Source: Anaerolineales bacterium UBA3940
Lineage (GTDB): Bacteria; Chloroflexota; Anaerolineae; Aggregatilineales; UBA3940
Length of the DNA stretch: 6,706 bases
Reading direction: 5' to 3'
Assembly: GCA_002385675.1 (NCBI GenBank)
Contig: DGDY01000017.1
Span: 1,739-8,444, forward strand
Shown here: one piece after another, positions 1 through 5,700 of the stretch
How positions within the stretch are numbered: position 1 is the stretch's first letter
How the letters are laid out: each line of letters begins with the position of its first letter
Notes under the pieces: generated by a model
What the model saw: only the letters and a program-made list of their open reading frames with translations
Database searches by the model: none
Told to the model about the DNA's origin: nothing
Program-made: the position numbers and the translations under genes

Positions 1-75
1 TCGCGGCTCCCTGACGAGGGGCGGGAGTTCCGTCGGTTAGCGGCGGGCAACGAATCGAGCAGGGGACATAGTGGA
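1..75. other. Upstream flank, no gene recognised
   Basis: Nothing here can be assigned. On the + strand one frame is open from the window edge to a TAG at 115-117, encoding about 38 residues without a recognisable motif. A second frame stops at 38-40. The open frame runs through the promoter-like palindrome at 76-90, so it is more likely noncoding than the tail of an upstream gene, though that tail cannot be excluded. Confidence 0.4.
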
Positions 76-97
76 TGTGATATAATCACAGTCCCTG
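60..97. promoter_or_regulatory. Nested inverted repeats over the -10, operator-like
   Basis: The inner repeat is a perfect 6-3-6 palindrome, TGTGAT-ATA-ATCACA, at 76-90, centred on the -10 hexamer. An outer repeat flanks it: CAGGGGAC at 60-67 pairs with GTCCCTG at 91-97 with one bulged G. A symmetric site covering the -10 is the usual geometry for a repressor operator. The half-sites TGTGA/TCACA match those of CRP-type regulators, but the spacer is 5 bp and not the standard 6, so the binding family is unknown. In transcripts reading in from upstream the same bases could fold into a hairpin. No T-tract follows, so it is not a standard terminator. Confidence 0.5.
78..86 (+). promoter_or_regulatory. 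Extended -10 promoter for the F420 operon
   Basis: TGATATAAT is a perfect extended -10 element (TGn followed by TATAAT at 81-86) of the main housekeeping sigma-factor type. No good -35 hexamer lies 16-18 nt upstream; the bases around 57-64 are G-rich. Promoters with the TGn extension often tolerate a poor -35. Transcription would begin near 92-94, giving a leader of about 70 nt before the GTG at 161. It is the best promoter candidate in the window and lies directly ahead of the first gene of the F420 cluster. Confidence 0.62.
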
Positions 98-147
98 GCG
101 TGAACATCTGCAACTAGCGACAGACACAAGAGCTTCGACAACAGATT

Positions 148-151
148 GGAG
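148..151 (+). promoter_or_regulatory. RBS that sets the npdG start
   Basis: GGAG lies 9 nt before GTG at 161, an ordinary Shine-Dalgarno distance. The alternative TTG start at 146-148 overlaps this element and has no comparable site of its own, so the GTG is preferred. Confidence 0.65.
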
Positions 152-160
152 TACAACACC

Positions 161-829
161 GTGCCAGAGAACAACAATCTTCCCACCATCGCTGTGCTTG
201 GCGGAACCGGTAGTGAAGGTGGTGGGCTGGCTTTACGCTGGGCGCATCAGGGTTACAATGTGATCATCGGCTCGCGCCAGCAGGAAAAGGCGGAGCGGGC
301 CGCAGCAGAGCTAAACGAAAAACTGGGCAAGGACGTCGTGCGCGGGATGACGAACCCGGACGCCGCGCGCGAAGCCGACATTGTCGTGCTCTCCGTGCCC
401 TACTCGGCGCACCGACCGACGCTGGAGAGCGTGTACAACGAGGTGCAGGGGAAGATCCTCGTCGATGTGACCGTCCCGCTCTCCCCGCCGGTGTGGGTCG
501 TTTCGCTGCCTGAAGGTCGTACGGCGGCGGAGGAAGCGCAGGCCTTCCTCGGCGAGGGCGTGCGCGTGGTGTCCGCCTTCCAGAATGTATCGGCGGTGCA
601 CCTCAACCATCTGGATCATGAAGTTGACTGCGATGTGCTCGTGACCGGCGACGACGAGGAAGCCCGGCAGGAAGTCATCAAGCTCGTCGAAGCGGTGGGC
701 ACACGCGGCATTGACGCCGGGCCTCTGGCGAACGCTATCGTCGCTGAGAGCCTGACCGCGCTGCTCATCGGCGTGAACAAGCGCTATAAGGTGAAGAGCG
801 CCGGCATCCGCATCACCGGGATCGGTTAG
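161..829 (+). CDS. NADPH:F420 oxidoreductase (NpdG/Fno family)
   Basis: This gene encodes a cytoplasmic enzyme that moves hydride between NADP(H) and coenzyme F420. From GTG 161 it has 222 residues, the usual family size. An N-terminal Rossmann fold opens with GGTGSEGGGLA (14-24). GSR at 37-39 sits after the second strand, where the family binds the NADP 2'-phosphate. Further family signatures are VPY (79-81), AFQNVSAVHL (139-148), DCDVLVTGDD (156-165), the AGPLANA helix (186-192) and the C-terminal GIRITGIG. The start was chosen for GGAG at 148-151. It is the first gene behind the promoter and ends 3 nt before cofE, so cofactor use and synthesis look co-transcribed. In bacteria the enzyme may run either way; the sequence does not show direction. 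Family assignment is strong. Confidence 0.93.
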   Translation: MPENNNLPTIAVLGGTGSEGGGLALRWAHQGYNVIIGSRQQEKAERAAAELNEKLGKDVVRGMTNPDAAREADIVVLSVPYSAHRPTLESVYNEVQGKILVDVTVPLSPPVWVVSLPEGRTAAEEAQAFLGEGVRVVSAFQNVSAVHLNHLDHEVDCDVLVTGDDEEARQEVIKLVEAVGTRGIDAGPLANAIVAESLTALLIGVNKRYKVKSAGIRITGIG

Positions 830-832
830 TTC

Positions 833-1594
833 ATGACGCAGTTGCAGCTCATCGGCGTGCCGGGCATCCCCCTCATCGAAACGGGGGATGACCTGGCCGC
901 CATCATCGCCGGGGCGCTCAAGGCGAGCGGCCAGACCCTCGTGGATGGCGACGTCGTCGTCGTGACCTCGAAGATCGTCTCGAAGGCAGAGGGGCGCTGG
1001 GTGGACCTGGCGACCGTCGAGCCGGACGAGGAGGCGCGGCGCATCGCCGCCGAGGTCGGCAAAGACCCGCGTGAGGTCGCGCTCATCCTGAGCGAATCCG
1101 CCGGTATTTCGCGCATGCGGCGCGGCGTGCTCATCGCCGAGCACCGGCTGGGCTTTGTCTGCGCGAATGCCGGGATGGACCACTCCAACACGCGGGCGGA
1201 CGGCGAGTGGCGGCTGCTGCTGCCTGAGAACCCGGACCGCTCCGCGCGGGAGCTGCGTGCGGCGCTCAACGAACATTTCGGGGTGACGGTGGCGGTCATC
1301 ATCAGCGACAGTCACGGACGCCCCTTCCGCATGGGCACGGTCGGCGTGGCGATTGGCGCCGCCGGGCTGCCCGCCCTGTGGGATATGCGAGGCCGCCCGG
1401 ACCTGTTCGGCGAGGCACTGCAGGTGACGGAGGTCGGCTTCGCGGATGAGATCGCCGCTGCTGCCGGGCTGGTGCAGGGGCAGGCGGCAGAGGGTATGCC
1501 GGTTGTGATTGTGCGCGGCCTGACGTACCCCGCCGACGAGGAGGCGAGCGCCGCCGACCTCGTGCGCCCGCGTGAGATGGATTTGTACCGGTAG
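833..1594 (+). CDS. Coenzyme F420-0:L-glutamate ligase CofE
   Basis: CofE uses GTP to attach L-glutamate residues, including gamma-linked ones, to F420-0 in the cytoplasm. The 253-residue protein has the single-domain CofE length and ends where the fused FbiB of mycobacteria would continue into its nitroreductase half. Visible signatures are GVPGIPLI (8-15), [15 protein letters not shown] (41-55), ANAGMDHSN (111-119, with the conserved Asp116 of the metal-binding region) and [19 protein letters not shown] (157-175). A weak ribosome binding site and a 3-nt gap after npdG suggest translational coupling. How many glutamates it adds cannot be read from sequence. The family call is very secure. 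Confidence 0.96.
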   Translation: MTQLQLIGVPGIPLIETGDDLAAIIAGALKASGQTLVDGDVVVVTSKIVSKAEGRWVDLATVEPDEEARRIAAEVGKDPREVALILSESAGISRMRRGVLIAEHRLGFVCANAGMDHSNTRADGEWRLLLPENPDRSARELRAALNEHFGVTVAVIISDSHGRPFRMGTVGVAIGAAGLPALWDMRGRPDLFGEALQVTEVGFADEIAAAAGLVQGQAAEGMPVVIVRGLTYPADEEASAADLVRPREMDLYR

Positions 1595-1616
1595 CGGCTG
1601 AATTATCAACAACGGG

Positions 1617-1641
1617 CCGGCTGCGGGTTCCCGCGGGCCGG
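1617..1641 (+). other. GC-rich intercistronic hairpin
   Basis: In the 58-nt gap between cofE and the nitroreductase gene, CCGGC (1617-1621) pairs with GCCGG (1637-1641) and GCGG (1623-1626) with CCGC (1631-1634). They are separated by a small internal loop (T against GG) and closed by a GTTC loop. No T-tract follows, so it is not an intrinsic terminator. It ends 11 nt before the GTG at 1653 and overlaps the weak GGAT (1640-1643) that is the only ribosome-binding candidate. It could affect translation or mRNA stability of the second half of the operon, but that is inference. Confidence 0.4.
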
Positions 1642-1652
1642 ATAACACAAAC

Positions 1653-2276
1653 GTGGAATCGACGGGACAAATTACGGCAGAAAACCTGTACCACGCGATC
1701 TATACGCGGCGCTCGATCCGCCGGTTTGAGCCACGCCCGGTGCCGCGCGAGGTGCTGCTGCGCCTGCTCGACGCGGCGACGTGGGCGCCCTCTGCGCACA
1801 ACCGCCAGCCGTGGCGCTTCGTCGTGCTGGAGAGCGAGGCAAGCAAGCGGCTGCTGGCCGACACAATGGCCGCGCAGCTTGCAGCCGATCTCCGCGCGGA
1901 TGGTGTTTCCGAGGAGGCTATCGCGAAGGATACAGGCCGCTCCCGCCAGCGGCTGACCGGCGCGGGCGCGCTGGTCGTCGTGTGCCTGACGATGGCCGAC
2001 ATGGACACTTACCCTGACGAGCGGCGGCAGTCCTTCGAGCACCAGATGGCGGTACAGGGTGTCGCCATGGCTGCCCAGAACCTCCTGCTTGCCGCGCACG
2101 CCGAGGGGCTGGGTGCGGTGTGGATGTGTGCGCCCCTGTTCTGTCAGGCGGCGGTGCGGGAAGCGCTCGACCTGCCGCCTGACTACGAGCCGCAGGGCGT
2201 GATCGCGCTCGGCTACCCGGCAGAGGAGCGCACCAGGTCCCGCGAGCCACTTGAGACGAGGGTGGTGTTCCGATGA
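1653..2276 (+). CDS. FbiB-C-like nitroreductase, probable dehydro-F420-0 reductase
   Basis: This is an FMN-dependent nitroreductase-fold protein of 207 residues. RRSIRRF (19-25) and WAPSAHNRQPWRF (44-56) are typical FMN-binding and dimer-core motifs of the family. GLGAVWM (152-158) and ALGYPAEE (185-192) mark the C-terminal part of the fold. In mycobacterial FbiB a domain of this kind is fused behind CofE and reduces dehydro-F420-0. Here it is a separate gene 58 nt after cofE and overlaps cofD by 4 nt (ATGA), which strongly suggests the same job. The GTG start is the only reasonable one: no ATG occurs in frame near the beginning, and the ribosome binding site is weak. A general nitro- or ene-reductase acting on other substrates remains possible. 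Family is certain; substrate rests on context. Confidence 0.85.
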   Translation: MESTGQITAENLYHAIYTRRSIRRFEPRPVPREVLLRLLDAATWAPSAHNRQPWRFVVLESEASKRLLADTMAAQLAADLRADGVSEEAIAKDTGRSRQRLTGAGALVVVCLTMADMDTYPDERRQSFEHQMAVQGVAMAAQNLLLAAHAEGLGAVWMCAPLFCQAAVREALDLPPDYEPQGVIALGYPAEERTRSREPLETRVVFR

Positions 2277-3223
2277 GCGTCCGCGACCGTGTTGTGCTGC
2301 TTGTCGGTGGGGTCGGCGGGGCGAAGCTGGCCCTGGGGCTGGCCCATGTGCTCCCGCCTGAGTCGCTGACGGTGATCGTCAACACCGCCGACGACTTCGA
2401 GCATCTGGGTCTGCACATCTCCCCGGATGTGGACACGCTGATGTACACGCTCGCCGGCGTGGCGAACCCGCAGTTTGGCTGGGGCCTCGCAGGGGACACC
2501 TTCCGCGCGATGGAGATGGTCGAGCGGTACGGCGGGCCGACGTGGTTCAACCTCGGCGACGCCGACCTCGGCACCAGCCTGGTGCGGACCGCGCTGCTGC
2601 GCCAGGGCAGGACGCTCACCGAGATTACGCGGCAGTTGAGCCGGGCGCTCGGCGTTGGCCCGACGCTGCTGCCGATGTCGGATGATGCGGTCCGCACCGT
2701 ATTAGAAACGGACCGGGGCAGCCTGGGCTTCCAGGAGTATTTCGTGCGGGAGCGCTGGCAGCCGGTGGTCCACCGTATTCGTTTTGAGGGCTGCGAGGCA
2801 GCGCAGCCGAGCCCGGCTGTCGCCGAGGCGCTTGACTCGGCAACCCTGATTGTGTTCGGGCCGTCCAACCCGTTTTTGAGCATCGACCCCATCCTGTCGA
2901 TCCCCGGTATCCGCCAGCGGATCGCCGGGGCGCGCGTACCGCGCATCGCCGTGACACCCATTATTGCGGGGCAGGCGGTCAAAGGCCCGACGGCCAAATT
3001 GATGTCCGAACTGGGCGTGGATATCTCCCCGCTCGGCGTTGTGCAGCACTATCGAGAACTGGTGGATGGGTTTATACTGGACGAGGCCGATAGAGATTTG
3101 CTCGCCCCGATAGAAGCGCTGGGCGTCAAGGTCACAGCGCGGCGGACACTCATGCAAACGCTAGACAACAAAGTAGACCTCGCAATCGCCCTCTTGGACT
3201 GGGTAGAGGAAGATCAACTGTGA
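2273..3223 (+). CDS. CofD/FbiA: phospho-three-carbon-acid transferase to FO
   Basis: CofD transfers the phospholactyl or phosphoenolpyruvyl group from the GDP-activated donor made by CofC onto the deazaflavin FO, giving F420-0 or dehydro-F420-0 and releasing GMP. The 316-residue protein has the normal length and all main signatures: GGVGGAK (12-18, nucleotide-binding loop), NTADDFEHLGLHISPDVDT (37-55), WFNLGDADL (91-99), MSDD (135-138) and FGPSNPFLSIDPIL (195-208). It starts on an ATG whose last two bases lie in the TGA of the nitroreductase gene. GGTGG at 2261-2265 offers a ribosome binding site. The last part, after about 3150, is AT-richer than the rest. The assignment is secure; the donor cannot be deduced from sequence, though the nearby FbiB-like reductase favours the phosphoenolpyruvate route. 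Confidence 0.96.
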   Translation: MSVRDRVVLLVGGVGGAKLALGLAHVLPPESLTVIVNTADDFEHLGLHISPDVDTLMYTLAGVANPQFGWGLAGDTFRAMEMVERYGGPTWFNLGDADLGTSLVRTALLRQGRTLTEITRQLSRALGVGPTLLPMSDDAVRTVLETDRGSLGFQEYFVRERWQPVVHRIRFEGCEAAQPSPAVAEALDSATLIVFGPSNPFLSIDPILSIPGIRQRIAGARVPRIAVTPIIAGQAVKGPTAKLMSELGVDISPLGVVQHYRELVDGFILDEADRDLLAPIEALGVKVTARRTLMQTLDNKVDLAIALLDWVEEDQL

Positions 3224-3858
3224 GCATCTGGGCTATTGTGCCAATCAAACCACTCAACCGTTCGAAAAGTCGGTTATCATCCGTTCTGGATATCAAACAA
3301 CGAGAGTCTTTAAGCCGGGAAATGCTGGAACGCACCCTGCGTACCCTTAACATGGTCGAGAGCATCAAGGGTACCATGGTCGTCAGCCGCGACAGCGCCG
3401 CGCTGTCGCTGGCCCGGCAGCTCGGCGCGCAGACGCTGCAGGAGAGCGGCGCGCCCGAGTTGAACGCAAGCCTGACCATGGCGACTCAGGTTGTGATGCG
3501 GATGAACGTCAGCGGCGTGCTGCTCATCGCCTCTGACATTCCGCTGCTGCAGCCGGAGGACATCGAGAACATGGTCGCCATGGCCAAACACCCGCCGGTG
3601 GTCGTCATCGGCACGGACCGGCGGGTAGAGGGTACCAATGCCATGTTAATCAAGCCGCCGGGGCTGTTCCCGTACGAGTTCGGCGAGGGCAGTCTGGAAA
3701 AGCACCGTGCGGCTGCGGAGGCGGCGGGTGCCGACGTGTACGTGTACCAGTCGCCAACCCTCGGCCTTGACGTTGACGTCCCTGCCGACCTGGATCTGTA
3801 CCGCGAGATGCTGATCGAACGCGAGCTGCATGAGCCGGGCTGGCTGGTGAGTGTCTAG
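3220..3858 (+). CDS. CofC/FbiD guanylyltransferase for F420 synthesis
   Basis: This nucleotidyltransferase-fold protein couples GTP to 2-phospholactate or phosphoenolpyruvate (3-phosphoglycerate in some bacteria), producing the short-lived GDP-like donor used by CofD. It has 212 residues, within family range. WAIVPIKPLNRSKSRLSSVL (4-23) is the N-terminal nucleotide and phosphate loop. ASDIPLL (104-110) carries the metal-binding Asp106. GTDRRVEGTNAMLIKPP (131-147) and FGEGSLEKH (154-162) complete the signature. The GTG start overlaps the cofD stop (GTGA) and has GAGGA at 3206-3210, so synthesis is probably coupled to CofD, its partner for an unstable intermediate. The first 110 nt or so are AT-rich relative to the neighbours. 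Which acid is used is not decided by the sequence. Confidence 0.95.
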   Translation: MSIWAIVPIKPLNRSKSRLSSVLDIKQRESLSREMLERTLRTLNMVESIKGTMVVSRDSAALSLARQLGAQTLQESGAPELNASLTMATQVVMRMNVSGVLLIASDIPLLQPEDIENMVAMAKHPPVVVIGTDRRVEGTNAMLIKPPGLFPYEFGEGSLEKHRAAAEAAGADVYVYQSPTLGLDVDVPADLDLYREMLIERELHEPGWLVSV

Positions 3859-3900
3859 CGCCGGGGTTGTTCTGTTCCCAACGACACCCGTATTTTGTGA

Positions 3901-3905
3901 AAGGA
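3901..3905 (+). promoter_or_regulatory. RBS for the LLM oxidoreductase
   Basis: AAGGA lies 7 nt before the GTG at 3913 and fixes that start. An ATG at 3905-3907 is out of frame, closes after three codons and has no room for its own ribosome binding site. Confidence 0.65.
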
Positions 3906-3912
3906 TGTCACC

Positions 3913-4911
3913 GTGATTGACCGAGTAGCACTGTATCTCCAGGATGCCCACCCCATTCGCGACGGCATTGAGTATGTGAAGTATGCCGAGGAGAAGGGCT
4001 TCGAGGCGGTATGGCAGGCAGAGTCGCGCCTGGTCCGCGATGCCATCGTGCCGATGGCCGCCTTCGCCGCCTGCACGGAGCGCATCAAGGTTGGCTCCGG
4101 CGTGATCAACAACTGGACGCGCAACGCCGCCCTGATCGCCGCTACCTTCCTGACCCTTGACGACCTGGCCCCCGACCGCGTTATCTGCGGCATCGGCGCC
4201 TGGTGGGACCCGCTTGCCTCCAATGTCGGCATCCAGCGCACCAAGCCGCTGCAGGCCATGCGTGAGGTGGTCGAGGTGGTGCGCCGCCTGCTAAATGCAG
4301 AGACGGTGACGTTCGAGGGCGAGTTCGTGCAGGTGCGTGGCATCAAGCTGGATGTGGTACACGGCAACACCGGTCCGCGCAACGTGCCGATCTACATCGG
4401 CGCGACCGGCCCCAAGATGCTGGAACTGAGCGGCGAGATCGCGGATGGCGTGGTGCTTAACTACCTCGTCAAGCCGGAGTACAACCTTGAGGCGATGGAC
4501 CGGATCGAGGCCGGTGCCAAGCGGGCAGGCCGCAGCATCGATGAGATCGACCGCCCGCAGCTTGTCGTGTGCTCGATGGACCCGGATCGCCGCCGCGGGC
4601 TGGACGGCGCAAAGAAGATGGTGACGCAGTATCTCGCGCAGCAGCCGCACTTCGCCAAGGCGCTCGGCGCAGATGCCTCGCTGGTCAACGAAATCAAGTC
4701 GCGGCTGGGCTGGCCCGCCACCGAGGAAGAGATCGAGTCGGCGATGGAGCTGGTGCCCGACGAGATGGTGCAGATGGTTGCCGCCGCCGGTTCGCCCGAG
4801 GAGTGCCGCGCGAAGGTGCAGGAGTACATCGACAACGGCTGCACCTGCCCGATCCTGTACCCGCTTGGCCCGGACGTCAAGTACATGATCGACGCGTTCG
4901 CCGTCAACTAG
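3913..4911 (+). CDS. LLM-class, probably F420-dependent oxidoreductase
   Basis: This is a TIM-barrel protein of the luciferase-like monooxygenase superfamily, 332 residues, the usual length for its F420-using members (methylenetetrahydromethanopterin reductase-like and related enzymes). The barrel starts at residue 3. Typical segments are [14 protein letters not shown] (24-37), [20 protein letters not shown] (42-61) and [11 protein letters not shown] (61-71). GIGAW and the Gly/Ala-rich stretch [14 protein letters not shown] follow in the middle of the protein. The C-terminal part has a helix-rich insertion and a [11 protein letters not shown] segment typical of Mer-like relatives. It follows cofC by 54 nt with its own AAGGA. 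Location next to the F420 genes suggests it uses F420H2 and not FMN, which the sequence alone does not prove. The substrate is unknown. Family high, cofactor moderate. Confidence 0.85.
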   Translation: MIDRVALYLQDAHPIRDGIEYVKYAEEKGFEAVWQAESRLVRDAIVPMAAFAACTERIKVGSGVINNWTRNAALIAATFLTLDDLAPDRVICGIGAWWDPLASNVGIQRTKPLQAMREVVEVVRRLLNAETVTFEGEFVQVRGIKLDVVHGNTGPRNVPIYIGATGPKMLELSGEIADGVVLNYLVKPEYNLEAMDRIEAGAKRAGRSIDEIDRPQLVVCSMDPDRRRGLDGAKKMVTQYLAQQPHFAKALGADASLVNEIKSRLGWPATEEEIESAMELVPDEMVQMVAAAGSPEECRAKVQEYIDNGCTCPILYPLGPDVKYMIDAFAVN

Positions 4912-4950
4912 ACCGGCGAACGGATCCGTCAACTCCACCCCTGCAATACA

Positions 4951-5051
4951 CCCCCTCCCCGCTAAAGGGGAGGGGGACAGGGGAAATCGCATCATCATTT
5001 CTCCCCGGCAGGTGGCACAGCCGCCTGCATGGGGAGGGGTTCACCCCACCC
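4951..5051. repeat. C/G-rich intergenic hairpin cluster
   Basis: Several inverted repeats overlap here. A perfect 10-bp stem, CCCCCTCCCC (4951-4960) with GGGGAGGGGG (4967-4976), closes a 6-nt loop. GGGGAAAT (4980-4987) pairs with 4997-5005 with one bulged T. CTCCCC-G-GCAGGTGGC (5001-5016) pairs with GCCGCCTGC-AT-GGGGAG (5020-5036) around an ACA loop, with one G-T pair. GGGG (5036-5039) pairs with CCCC (5044-5047). The first C-arm can also pair with 5031-5039, so folds exclude one another. Runs of CCCCTCCCC/GGGGAGGGG are a frequent style of intergenic repeat in GC-rich bacteria, including Chloroflexota. No T-tract follows, so it is not a standard terminator, though it may stabilise mRNA 3' ends. 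It lies 39 nt after the LLM stop. Confidence 0.6.
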
Positions 5052-5058
5052 TAGTGCC

Positions 5059-5062
5059 GAGG
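5059..5062 (+). promoter_or_regulatory. RBS that sets the thioesterase start
   Basis: GAGG stands 8 nt before the GTG at 5071. The longer in-frame start, ATG 5029, sits inside the repeat hairpin and would add 14 residues (MGRGSPHPSAEVCP) of repeat-derived sequence with no family resemblance. Confidence 0.6.
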
Positions 5063-5070
5063 TATGCCCC

Positions 5071-5589
5071 GTGAGCCAGTCCGAGCATCAGCACGACGAG
5101 CGGACCCGGCAGCCAAACTCCCGCCACTGCTTTGTGTGCGGGCTGGAGAGCCCCGTCGGCCTCAAAGTGAGCTTTGAGGACAACGGCAGGGACGAGGTGC
5201 GCGCACGCTACACCGCGCCTGAGGCATACCAGGGATATCCCGGCGTTGTGCATGGCGGTATCGTGGCGGCGCTGCTCGACGAGATTGCCGGGCGCACCCC
5301 GATGATCTCCAACCCCAACCGCTTCATGTTCACCGGCAAGCTGAACGTTCGCTACCGGCAGCCGGTTCCCACCAACACCGAACTCACACTCATCGGACGC
5401 CTGTTGAAAGACCGGGGCCGGATCGTACAGGCGCACAGCGAACTGCGCCTGCCCGACGGCACGGTTGCGGCGGAGGCTGACGTTACGCTTGTCGAGATGC
5501 CGGGCAGCGGCGCTCTATCTGATTCTGATCTAGAACGTCTCGGCTGGCGGGTCTATTCGGACGAGGAGCTGGCTGCGGCCCATGACTGA
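5071..5589 (+). CDS. PaaI-like hotdog-fold thioesterase
   Basis: From GTG 5071 this is a 172-residue protein of the 4HBT/PaaI hotdog family, which hydrolyses acyl-CoA thioesters in the cytoplasm. CFVCG (20-24) and the phrase NSRHCFVCGLESPVGLKV (16-33) are typical of one PaaI-like branch. YQGYPGVVHGGIVAALLDE (53-71) is the signature: HGG at 61-63, and Asp70/Glu71 in the helix supply the probable catalytic acid. FTGKLNVRYRQPVP forms a core strand of the fold. The C-terminal 30 or so residues are an acidic tail outside the fold. It is separated from the LLM gene by the hairpin cluster, so it may be transcribed apart from the F420 operon. No particular acyl substrate can be named. Confidence 0.82.
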   Translation: MSQSEHQHDERTRQPNSRHCFVCGLESPVGLKVSFEDNGRDEVRARYTAPEAYQGYPGVVHGGIVAALLDEIAGRTPMISNPNRFMFTGKLNVRYRQPVPTNTELTLIGRLLKDRGRIVQAHSELRLPDGTVAAEADVTLVEMPGSGALSDSDLERLGWRVYSDEELAAAHD

Positions 5590-5700
5590 CCCGGTTTTAT
5601 GCCATACCTATCTCTCAGGCCGGAAGGGGTGACCACACGCTACACTCAGGTTGAGCCTGTGCATCACGGTGCTGAGCAGTGACAGCAAGGAAGGTCACAG
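5590..5700. other. Intergenic gap before the molybdenum hydroxylase genes
   Basis: These 111 nt contain no clear sigma-70 promoter and no terminator with a T-tract. The only structured bits are a 4-bp repeat, CAGG-TTGAG-CCTG, around 5647-5659 and the short palindrome TGCT-G-AGCA. A promoter for the following operon probably lies here or upstream but cannot be pinned down. AAGGAAGG at 5687-5694 is the ribosome binding site for the ATG at 5701, with a 6-nt spacer. Confidence 0.4.

Noticed and set aside
76..90. A standard CRP binding site
   Set aside because: The half-sites TGTGA/TCACA fit, but the spacer is 5 bp, not 6, and the site covers the -10, which does not suit activation; kept only as an operator-like palindrome.
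311..1648. A 445-codon open frame on the - strand opposite npdG and cofE
   Set aside because: It mirrors two genes with full family signatures, its protein is Arg/His/Ala-rich with no motif, and such antisense frames are common in GC-rich DNA.
1918..2997. A 359-codon open frame on the - strand opposite the nitroreductase and cofD
   Set aside because: Low-complexity Ser/Arg/Pro-rich translation, no motif, and it lies over two securely identified genes.
3867..3896. TTGTTC and TATTTT with an 18-nt spacer between cofC and the LLM gene, a possible promoter
   Set aside because: Both hexamers are imperfect, and transcription would start within the ribosome binding site at 3901-3905, leaving almost no leader. 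A weak internal promoter cannot be excluded.
3905..3916. Tiny frame ATG TCA CCG TGA overlapping the LLM start
   Set aside because: The ATG abuts the AAGG with no spacing, so initiation there is unlikely; it looks like chance.
4951..4976. Perfect 10-bp stem after the LLM gene as an intrinsic terminator
   Set aside because: No run of T follows on either strand; treated as part of the repeat cluster.
4569..5054. A 161-codon + strand frame inside and beyond the LLM gene
   Set aside because: Out-of-frame shadow of the LLM gene running into the repeat; no motif.
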